Assembly (NCBI GenBank): GCA_013298245.1
Contig: JAAFHD010000127.1
Location: forward strand, 1-8,928
Length of the DNA: 8,928 nt
Direction of reading: 5' to 3'
From: Alphaproteobacteria bacterium
Lineage (GTDB): Bacteria > Pseudomonadota > Alphaproteobacteria > Acetobacterales > Acetobacteraceae
Part shown: piece by piece, positions 1 through 6,322 of the stretch
Position numbering within the stretch: position 1 is the first letter of the stretch
Layout: each line of letters opens with the position of its first letter
Notes under the pieces: generated by a model
Seen by the model: only the letters and a program-made list of their open reading frames with translations
What the model was told of the DNA's origin: nothing
Database searches by the model: none
Made by a program: the position numbers and the translations under genes

Positions 1-117
1 GACATTGTGCGTGGCGCCTCGCTGGTGGTCTGGGGCATTCGCGACGGACGGGACGCGGCGGAGCAGATGCACGACTACATCACACAGAAGGCGGCAGTGG
101 CCGTAGCGGCGGAGTGA
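1..117 (+). CDS. gltD: Glutamate synthase small subunit (GltD), C-terminal end only
   Basis: Partial gene, open at the left edge in frame 1 and ending at TGA 115-117; 38 residues are visible. The segment RGASLVVWGIRDGRDAAEQM matches the typical end of the NADPH-dependent glutamate synthase beta subunit (GltD), where a G-x-SLVVWAI-x-EGR helix closes the second nucleotide-binding domain. In the enzyme the small subunit oxidises NADPH through FAD and passes electrons via 4Fe-4S clusters to the large subunit; none of those motifs lies inside the window. The complete gltB starts 500 bp downstream on the same strand, which strongly supports the call. The next gene overlaps this stop codon (TGATG), so the genes are probably co-transcribed and translationally coupled. 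The same C-terminal signature occurs in other GltD-like flavoproteins; context favours GltD. Confidence 0.85.
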   Translation, partial: DIVRGASLVVWGIRDGRDAAEQMHDYITQKAAVAVAAE

Positions 118-596
118 TGCGCTGGCTGCTCCTCATCGCGCTGCTGCTGGCAGCGCCCGCGCGCGCGCAGCCGACGCCGGAGGCCATGCAGATGGCGCGC
201 GAATTGCTGCACGCGATGGATGCCCAGCAGCAGATCGACGCGACCATGCAGCAGATGCGTGCCAGCTTGGTCCAAACCATCCGCGCCCGCGCGCCCAGCG
301 TGTCTGAAGCGACGGCGACCGAGGTGGTGGATACCTACCTCATCCCGGAAGTGCGCGCGCAGGCGCATCAGGTGGTCGACGCCAGCGTTGTGATCTGGGC
401 CACCCACGCTTCGATCGAGGACATGCGCGCCATGCGCGACTTCCAGCTGAGCCCTGCTGGTGTGCGGTTGCGCCTGGTGATGCCAGCGATCAACGCGGAA
501 GTGGTGCGCTTCAGCATGGCCTGGGGCCAGCGCGTCACGACAGCCGCCTTTGCCAAACACCGCGACGCGCTGCGCGCCCGCGGCATTCCCCTTTGA
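117..596 (+). CDS. Secreted DUF2059-type protein in the glutamate synthase operon
   Basis: 159 residues from ATG 117; a GTG at 114 would add one residue. It begins inside the gltD stop codon. Residues 1-17 form a short signal peptide: MRW, a leucine-rich hydrophobic core, then APARA just before Q18, a good AxA cleavage site. The mature part is helical and rich in Gln, Met, Ala and Arg. Around residues 100-135 it has the pattern 'M-R-x-F-x-LSPAG-x-R-x-x-x-x-x-P-A-I', which resembles the DUF2059 family (F-x-SPeG with a following Pro), small periplasmic proteins of unknown function. There is no lipobox cysteine, and no transmembrane segment after the signal, so it is probably a soluble periplasmic protein. 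No good Shine-Dalgarno sits at the right distance, so translational coupling to gltD is likely. Its placement between gltD and gltB is notable, but nothing in the sequence indicates a role in glutamate synthesis. The secreted-protein call is firm; the family assignment is from recall. Confidence 0.75.
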   Translation: MRWLLLIALLLAAPARAQPTPEAMQMARELLHAMDAQQQIDATMQQMRASLVQTIRARAPSVSEATATEVVDTYLIPEVRAQAHQVVDASVVIWATHASIEDMRAMRDFQLSPAGVRLRLVMPAINAEVVRFSMAWGQRVTTAAFAKHRDALRARGIPL

Positions 597-616
597 ACGA
601 TCAGCGAGACACCGCC

Positions 617-3600
617 ATGACCCACGAAACCGGTTCCGAATTCGCGGCCCGCTATATCGCCAACCGTGCGACGCTGGACGCCGCGCATATCGACACCACC
701 GAGCATGATTCCTGCGGCGTCGGCCTGGTGGCCAGCCTAGACGGCACCGCGCGGCGTGACGTGGTGCAGGCCGGCATCGACGCGCTGCGCGCCGTCTGGC
801 ACCGCGGCGCCGTGGATGCCGATGGCAAGACCGGCGATGGTGCCGGCATCCATGTCGAAATCCCGCAGGAATTCTTCGCCGAAGTCGTGCGCAATGGCGG
901 CGACCGCGTGCGCCCCGGGCGCATTGCCGTCGGCCAGGTGTTTCTGCCCAAGACCGATCTCGGCGCGCAGGAACGCTGCCGCCAGATCGTCGAGACGGAA
1001 ATCCTCAACGCCGGCTATGCCATCTATGGCTGGCGCCAGGTGCCGATCGATGCATCGGTCGTTGGCGAAAAGGCCAATGCGACGCGCCCCGAAATCGAAC
1101 AGATCCTGATCTGGTCGCCGACCGACGTGGCGGACGCGATCTACGAGCGCGACCTCTACGTCATCCGCCGGCGCATCGAAAAGCAGGCCATCGCCGCGCA
1201 GATTCCGGAACTGTATCTGTGTTCGCTCTCCTGCCGCAGCGTCATCTACAAGGGGATGTTCCTGGCAGAGGATCTCGCGACCTTCTACCCGGATTTGCAG
1301 GATGCGCGCTTCATCAGCCGCTTCGCCATCTACCACCAGCGCTACAGCACCAACACCTTCCCGACATGGCGCCTGGCGCAGCCCTTCCGCATGCTGGCGC
1401 ATAACGGCGAAATCAACACGCTGCATGGCAACGTCAACTGGATGAAGGCGCACGAGACACGCCTCTCACACGCGCTGCTCGACGACTACCTGGAAGACAT
1501 CAAGCCGGTGGTGCAGGCCGGCAATTCCGACACCGCGTGCCTGGACAATGTGTTTGAACTTCTGGTGCGCGGCGGGCGCGATGCACCGATGGCCAAGGCC
1601 ATGCTGATCCCGGAATCCTTGGGCAACAACGCGACCATGCCGCCCAAGCACCATGACCTTTTCCTCTACTGCAACGCGGTGATGGAACCCTGGGACGGCC
1701 CAGCCGCGATCGCCGCGACCGACGGCCAATGGGTGATCGGCGGCATGGACCGCAACGGTCTGCGCCCCATGCGCTACAGCGTGACCGATTGCGGCATGCT
1801 GATCGTGGGCAGCGAAACGGGCATGGTGAAAATCGCGGAGGACGCCGTGCGCGCCAAGGGCCGCGTCGGCCCCGGCCAATGCATCGGCGTCGATCTGGAC
1901 AGTGGCAAGCTGTATCTGGATGCCGCGCTGAAGGATGCGATGTCCGCCCGCGCGCCCTTCGGCGAATGGGTCGCGCGCACCACGCGCATCGATGAGATCG
2001 TGAAGAAGGATAGCCGCGAGCCGTCACTCTACCAGGGCGAGGCGCTGCGTCGCCGCCAGGTCGCCATCGGCGCCACGCTGGAAGAGCTGGAAACCATCCT
2101 GCACCCGATGGTGGAAGACGCGGCCGAAGCCGTCGGTTCCATGGGCGATGACACGCCCGTCGCCGTGCTGTCCAACCAGTATCGCGGCCTGCACAATTAT
2201 TTCCGCCAAACCTTCAGCCAGGTGACCAACCCGCCCATCGATTCACTGCGCGAAACGCGGGTGATGACGCTGCGCACGCGGCTTGGGAACCTCGGCAATA
2301 TTCTCGATGAAAACCCCGAGCAGTGCGACATGCTCATGCTCGACAGCCCGGTGCTGACCACCGCGCAATTCCAGGCGATGCGCGCGCATATGGGCAGTGC
2401 GGCGTTTGAAGTGGACGCAACCTTTGCGATCGCCAATGGCCTGGGCGGGCTGCGCCGCGCGATCGAGCGCATCAAGCGCCAATCAGAGGAAGCCGTGCGT
2501 TCCGGCCACATGCATGTGGTGCTGACGGATGAAGCGCAGGGGCCGGAGCGCGCTGCGATTCCGATGATTCTCGCGGTCGGTGCGGTGCACACGCATCTGG
2601 TGAAGATGTCGCTGCGCACCTTCACCAGCCTGAATGTGCGCGTCGCTGAATGCATCGATGTGCATTGCTTCGCGGTGCTGATCGGCGCCGGTGCCACAAC
2701 GGTGAACGCCTATATGGCGCAGGAGTGCATCGCCGACCGCCATCGCCGCGGACTGTTCGGCAATATGTCGCTGGAAGACGCGGTCGCGCGCTACAAGAAG
2801 GCGGTCGACAAGGGTCTGCTGAAGATCATGTCGAAGATGGGGATCAGCGTGGTCTCCTCCTATCGCGGCGGCATGAATTTCGAGGCCATCGGGCTGTCGC
2901 GCGCGCTGATCGCGGAGTTCTTCCCGGGCGTGCCGTCACGCATTTCCGGTATCGGGCTCTCCGGCATCGCGCGCCGCGTGCTGGAGCTGCACGAGATCGC
3001 CTGGGGCAGCGATGTGGTGGCCCTGCCGGTTGGCGGGCAGTACAAGCTGCGCCGCAAGGGCGAGGCGCACGCCTTCGACGGTAACCTGATCCATATGCTG
3101 CAAGAGGCGGTGGGTTCGGACAGCTACCAGATGTTCAAGCGCTACACCGATGCGGTGCGGCGCGGGGCGCCGGTTGCGCTGCGCGACCTGCTGGATTTCC
3201 GTGTGGACGGGCTGAAGCCGATTGCGCTGGAGGAGGTGGAAAGCATCACCGAGATCCGCAAGCGGCTGGTCGCACCTGGCATTTCGCTGGGCGCGCTGTC
3301 GCCGGAAGCGCATGAAACGCTGTCGATTGCGATGAACCGTATCGGCGCGCGCAGCGACAGTGGCGAAGGCGGCGAGGACCCGGAGCGCGCCCGCCCGCGC
3401 GCCAATGGCGACAATGCGAATTCCGCGATCAAGCAGATCGCGTCGGGCCGCTTCGGCGTCACCGCCGAATACCTGAACAATTGCCGCGAGATCGAGATCA
3501 AGGTCGCGCAAGGGGCGAAGCCTGGTGAGGGCGGGCAGCTGCCCGGCTTCAAGGTCTCGGCGCTGATCGCGAAGCTGCGGCATTCGACGCCAGGTGTCAC

Positions 3601-5146
3601 GCTGATTTCACCGCCGCCGCACCACGACATCTACAGCATCGAGGACCTCGCACAGCTCATCTATGACCTGAAGCAGATCAACCCGGATGCGACGGTCTGC
3701 GTGAAGCTGGTCTCGCGCTCGGGCATCGGCACGATTGCCGCGGGTGTGGCGAAGGCGAAGGCCGATGCGATCCTGATTTCCGGCCATTCCGGCGGCACAG
3801 GTGCGTCGCCCCAGACCAGCATCAAATATGCCGGCCTGCCTTGGGAAATGGGCCTGTCCGAAACCCACCAGGTGCTGCAGCTGAACCGCCTGCGCCACCG
3901 CGTGAAACTGCGCACCGATGGCGGCATCAAGACCGGCCGCGATGTGGTCGTCGCCGCCATGCTGGGCGCTGAGGAATTCGGCATCGGCACTGCCAGCCTT
4001 GTCGCCATGGGCTGCATCATGGTGCGGCAGTGCCATTCCAACACCTGCCCGGTGGGCGTCTGCACGCAGGACGAGGCGCTGCGGAAGAAGTTTGATGGCA
4101 GCCCGGAAAAGGTCATCAACCTGTTCAGCTTCGTCGCCGAGGAGGTGCGCGAAATCCTGGCGTCGCTCGGCTTCAAGCGCCTGACGGATGTCATCGGCCG
4201 CACCGATCTGCTGAAGCAGGTCAGCCGCGGTTCCGAAGACCTCGACGATCTGGATTTGAACCCGCTGCTGGTGAAGGCCGATGCCGGCCCCTACCCCGCC
4301 TTCTGCAACCTCGAAGGCCGCAACGAGGTGCCGGAAACGCTCGACGCGGACATGATCCGTGACGCCGCACCGCTGTTCCAGCGCGGCGAGAAAATGCAGC
4401 TCGCCTACAACATCCGGAACACGCATCGCGCCATCGGCACAAAGACGAGTGCGATGATCACGCGGCAATACGGCATGAAGGGGCTGGATGCCGCGCGCCT
4501 GACGGTGCGGCTGCGTGGCACGGCGGGTCAGTCGCTCGGCGCCTTCGGCGTGCAGGGGCTGAAGCTGGAAGTGTTTGGCGACGCGAATGACTATGTCGGC
4601 AAGGGCTTGTCCGGCGCGTCGATCGTGGTGCGGCCGGCGCCGTCATCCAAGCTGGTGTGGAATGACAACACCATCATCGGCAACACCTGCCTGTATGGCG
4701 CGACGGCGGGCGAGCTCTTCGCCGCCGGCCAGGCGGGCGAGCGCTTCGCCGTGCGCAATTCCGGCGCCATCACGGTGGTCGAGGGCTGCGGCGCCAATGG
4801 CTGCGAATATATGACCGGCGGCACGGTGGTTGTGCTGGGTGCGGTGGGCGATAATTTCGGCGCCGGCTTCACCGGCGGCCAGGCCTTCATCTACGACGCG
4901 GATGACACGTTTGAACGCCGCATCAACCCCGAAAGCCTGCTCTGGGGGCGCCTGGCATCCGCGCATTGGGAAGGCGTGCTGAAGGCGCTGATCGAACGCC
5001 ATGTGGAGGAGACGGGCAGCCGCTTCGCCGCACGTTTGCTGAATGATTGGGGCGCGGAACGCGATCGCTTCTGGCACATCGTGCCGCGCGAATACGCGAA
5101 GTATCTGCCGCGGCCGATGACGGAGGTGTCGCGCGCGGCGGAGTAG
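617..5146 (+). CDS. gltB: Glutamate synthase [NADPH] large subunit (GltB)
   Basis: 1509 residues, the usual length for bacterial GltB. It makes glutamate from glutamine and 2-oxoglutarate in ammonium assimilation, as a cytoplasmic complex with GltD. A 32-residue propeptide precedes Cys33 (HDSCGVGLVA), the class II amidotransferase nucleophile. AHNGEINT supplies Asn263/Gly264, which are 231/232 in mature numbering and fit the oxyanion positions of the family. The central domain runs to about residue 760. The FMN/2-oxoglutarate synthase domain (about 815-1185) includes SPPPHHDIYSIEDL, SGHSGGTGASP and LRTDGGIKTGRD (from 1098). Cys1133, Cys1139 and Cys1144 (C-x5-C-x4-C) are the 3Fe-4S ligands. 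The C-terminal glycine-rich beta-helix domain includes NTCLYGATAGELF (1356) and EGCGANGCEYMTGG (1389). I chose ATG 617: an in-frame TTG at 593, overlapping the previous stop, has no ribosome site, and the ATG gives a family-like propeptide. Even the 617 ribosome site is weak (GAGAC, 605-609). No frameshift or missing key residue was seen. Confidence 0.97.
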   Translation: MTHETGSEFAARYIANRATLDAAHIDTTEHDSCGVGLVASLDGTARRDVVQAGIDALRAVWHRGAVDADGKTGDGAGIHVEIPQEFFAEVVRNGGDRVRPGRIAVGQVFLPKTDLGAQERCRQIVETEILNAGYAIYGWRQVPIDASVVGEKANATRPEIEQILIWSPTDVADAIYERDLYVIRRRIEKQAIAAQIPELYLCSLSCRSVIYKGMFLAEDLATFYPDLQDARFISRFAIYHQRYSTNTFPTWRLAQPFRMLAHNGEINTLHGNVNWMKAHETRLSHALLDDYLEDIKPVVQAGNSDTACLDNVFELLVRGGRDAPMAKAMLIPESLGNNATMPPKHHDLFLYCNAVMEPWDGPAAIAATDGQWVIGGMDRNGLRPMRYSVTDCGMLIVGSETGMVKIAEDAVRAKGRVGPGQCIGVDLDSGKLYLDAALKDAMSARAPFGEWVARTTRIDEIVKKDSREPSLYQGEALRRRQVAIGATLEELETILHPMVEDAAEAVGSMGDDTPVAVLSNQYRGLHNYFRQTFSQVTNPPIDSLRETRVMTLRTRLGNLGNILDENPEQCDMLMLDSPVLTTAQFQAMRAHMGSAAFEVDATFAIANGLGGLRRAIERIKRQSEEAVRSGHMHVVLTDEAQGPERAAIPMILAVGAVHTHLVKMSLRTFTSLNVRVAECIDVHCFAVLIGAGATTVNAYMAQECIADRHRRGLFGNMSLEDAVARYKKAVDKGLLKIMSKMGISVVSSYRGGMNFEAIGLSRALIAEFFPGVPSRISGIGLSGIARRVLELHEIAWGSDVVALPVGGQYKLRRKGEAHAFDGNLIHMLQEAVGSDSYQMFKRYTDAVRRGAPVALRDLLDFRVDGLKPIALEEVESITEIRKRLVAPGISLGALSPEAHETLSIAMNRIGARSDSGEGGEDPERARPRANGDNANSAIKQIASGRFGVTAEYLNNCREIEIKVAQGAKPGEGGQLPGFKVSALIAKLRHSTPGVTLISPPPHHDIYSIEDLAQLIYDLKQINPDATVCVKLVSRSGIGTIAAGVAKAKADAILISGHSGGTGASPQTSIKYAGLPWEMGLSETHQVLQLNRLRHRVKLRTDGGIKTGRDVVVAAMLGAEEFGIGTASLVAMGCIMVRQCHSNTCPVGVCTQDEALRKKFDGSPEKVINLFSFVAEEVREILASLGFKRLTDVIGRTDLLKQVSRGSEDLDDLDLNPLLVKADAGPYPAFCNLEGRNEVPETLDADMIRDAAPLFQRGEKMQLAYNIRNTHRAIGTKTSAMITRQYGMKGLDAARLTVRLRGTAGQSLGAFGVQGLKLEVFGDANDYVGKGLSGASIVVRPAPSSKLVWNDNTIIGNTCLYGATAGELFAAGQAGERFAVRNSGAITVVEGCGANGCEYMTGGTVVVLGAVGDNFGAGFTGGQAFIYDADDTFERRINPESLLWGRLASAHWEGVLKALIERHVEETGSRFAARLLNDWGAERDRFWHIVPREYAKYLPRPMTEVSRAAE

Positions 5147-5156
5147 CGCCGCGCGC
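5131..5156. terminator. Perfect 10-bp GC hairpin across the gltB stop; possible convergent terminator
   Basis: The left arm GCGCGCGGCG (5131-5140) and right arm CGCCGCGCGC (5147-5156) are exact reverse complements. The 6-nt loop GAGTAG contains the gltB stop codon TAG (5144-5146). The hairpin sits between gltB and the convergent S24 regulator, which ends at 5162. On the + strand it is followed by AAAAATCA rather than a T-run, so it is not a classical intrinsic terminator. On the - strand the T-run precedes the hairpin, also the wrong side. It could act as a transcript 3'-end stabiliser or a barrier between convergent transcripts. The structure is certain as sequence; the role is inferred. Confidence 0.45.
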
Positions 5157-5161
5157 AAAAA

Positions 5162-5818
5162 TCACTGGCTGGCCCAGATGATCCTGTGCATCCAGGCCAC
5201 ATCGCCGAGTTCGAAATTATAGTTCGGATGTGCAGGGTTCAGGCTCTGCACCTCGATGCGTTTGGCGGATTGGCGCATCAACTGCTTCGCCATCACCTCG
5301 CCGCTGCGCGTGCGCACCACCACGCGATCGCCACGCCGCACCGGTGCCGCGGGCGAGACCACCACCACATCGCCATCGCGGAACACCGGTTCCATCGACT
5401 CCCCGGAAATCTCTAGTGCATAGGCGTTGGGATCAGCGATTTCCGGCAGCGCAATCTCATCCCAGCTGCCGCCGACCGGAAACCCGCCATCATCAAAGAA
5501 CCCATCGCCGCCCGCTTGTGCGAGCCCGATCAACGGCACGCGCCGCCCACCCGCGCGCTGGCGCGATGCCGTCTGCGGCGCCTGGCCTGACACCAGGGAG
5601 GCGAAATTCTCCACCGCCGTGCCGGTGGCGGCCAGCACCTTGGCGACACTCTCCGTCGATGGCCAACGCGCGCGCCCATCGGGCCCCGTGCGCTTGGAAG
5701 GGTTGAAGGCCGTGGGATCAAGCCCCGACCGGCGCGCAAGGCCGGAAGGCGAGAGCCCGTTTTCAGCGGCGATGGCATCGATGGCCCGCCAGACGTCGTC
5801 ATGTCGCATGAGGGTCAT
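5162..5818 (-). CDS. HTH and S24-peptidase transcriptional regulator (LexA/CI-like)
   Basis: 218 residues. The N-terminal part (about 5-75) is a Cro/CI-type helix-turn-helix, with SPSGLARRSGLDPTAF (23-38) as the core and WPSTESVAKVLAATG (52-66) as the next helices. A linker rich in Ala, Arg and Gln follows. The C-terminal S24/LexA-fold domain contains ISGESMEPVFRDGDVVVV with Ser141 and VMAKQL with Lys178. The Ser-Lys spacing of 37 matches the catalytic dyad of LexA (119/156). A candidate self-cleavage bond is Ala102-Gly103 (LAQAGGDG), 39 residues before Ser141. From memory, closely similar proteins occur as chromosomal genes across alphaproteobacteria, so this may be a host regulator rather than a phage repressor. 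Here it diverges from phage head genes and faces gltB tail to tail with a 15-bp gap. ATG 5818 has AAGG about 9 nt upstream; ATG 5809 (215 residues, MRHDDVW) is a real alternative. No convincing promoter for it was seen. Confidence 0.9.
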   Translation of the reverse strand: MTLMRHDDVWRAIDAIAAENGLSPSGLARRSGLDPTAFNPSKRTGPDGRARWPSTESVAKVLAATGTAVENFASLVSGQAPQTASRQRAGGRRVPLIGLAQAGGDGFFDDGGFPVGGSWDEIALPEIADPNAYALEISGESMEPVFRDGDVVVVSPAAPVRRGDRVVVRTRSGEVMAKQLMRQSAKRIEVQSLNPAHPNYNFELGDVAWMHRIIWASQ

Positions 5819-5838
5819 TATCCTAGGCCTTGATTCTG

Positions 5839-5868
5839 TTGTCTAGTGAAAAATTACGGAATTTATGC
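5839..5868 (+). promoter_or_regulatory. Candidate rightward promoter with operator-like inverted repeat
   Basis: A TTGTCT box (5839-5844) is followed after 18 bp by TTATGC (5863-5868), a plausible sigma70-type -35/-10 pair. It lies in the most AT-rich stretch of the window, about 65 bp upstream of the first phage-cluster gene. The spacer holds a perfect inverted repeat, AAATT-ACGG-AATTT (5851-5864), which overlaps the -10 element. This is a natural place for the adjacent S24 regulator to bind, but that link is inference. The box matches are moderate, and a chance AT-rich match cannot be excluded. Confidence 0.4.
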
Positions 5869-5932
5869 TTGCACGATCCACAACCTGGGGTTTAGTTCTG
5901 GTTCCGTTCCAAACACCCGAGAGGCATCCCCC

Positions 5933-6322
5933 ATGTCCGCGCAACCCCGCCCGCATCACACCCCCGTCTTCCGCAACACCACCCAATGCCAGCCCTTCAC
6001 CACGGCCGAAGATGCCTGGTTCTGGACCATGGCAGCACTGGTCGCCCGCAATGATGGCGCGCGCATCGTGGCGGGCTTGGGCAGCGTCTCCCGCCCCTGC
6101 GAACCCGATGATGTGGTCAAGTGCCTGGACCGCCTGTACCGCCAGCGCCGCATCGATCTCGGCCATGCCCGCGTGCTGCGCCGCTTTGGCGAACGCGGCG
6201 TGCCGCCCAACGCGCGCTTCGCCGAGGAACGCAGCGCCGCAGCACTCTGGCGCGAAGCCATGGCGCGCCTGGAATGGCCATTGCGTATCAAGGGCATAGT
6301 CGCAGGCGGCATCCCCGCGTGA
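5933..6322 (+). CDS. Uncharacterised 129-aa phage-cluster protein
   Basis: 129 residues from ATG 5933, with a good ribosome site GAGAGG (5919-5924) 8 nt upstream. It is a basic, helical, probably soluble cytoplasmic protein with no signal peptide or membrane segment. The recognisable core is AEDAWFWTMAALVARNDGAR (about 25-44), then RPCEPDDVVKCLDRLYRQRR (about 53-72), then IDLGHARVLRRFGERG. I recall similar proteins beside prophage head genes in alphaproteobacteria, always without a function. The charged helical middle would suit a DNA- or protein-binding packaging accessory such as a small terminase, but no diagnostic motif supports that. It is the first gene rightward from the S24 regulator, and its TGA overlaps the GTG start of the next gene (GTGA), so the two are coupled. 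An upstream in-frame GTG at 5846 is rejected because it would lie inside the promoter. Confidence 0.8.
   Translation: MSAQPRPHHTPVFRNTTQCQPFTTAEDAWFWTMAALVARNDGARIVAGLGSVSRPCEPDDVVKCLDRLYRQRRIDLGHARVLRRFGERGVPPNARFAEERSAAALWREAMARLEWPLRIKGIVAGGIPA

Noticed and set aside
593..616. TTG start for gltB overlapping the previous stop
   Set aside because: No ribosome site precedes it, and it would add eight residues to a propeptide that already has typical length from ATG 617.
3608..4468. Minus-strand open frame opposite the FMN domain of gltB
   Set aside because: The plus strand carries unmistakable GltB motifs here; the antisense translation is His/Ala/Asp-rich with no domain pattern.
5819..5850. 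Attachment-site or CTAG-based operator around CCTAGG and the second CTAG
   Set aside because: CTAG tetramers and AGGCCT are self-palindromic and short; no flanking symmetry or second copy elsewhere in the window supports an att site or operator.
5846..5932. GTG start extending the 129-aa protein by 29 residues
   Set aside because: The extension lies in the AT-rich promoter region, whereas ATG 5933 has a strong ribosome site at ideal spacing.
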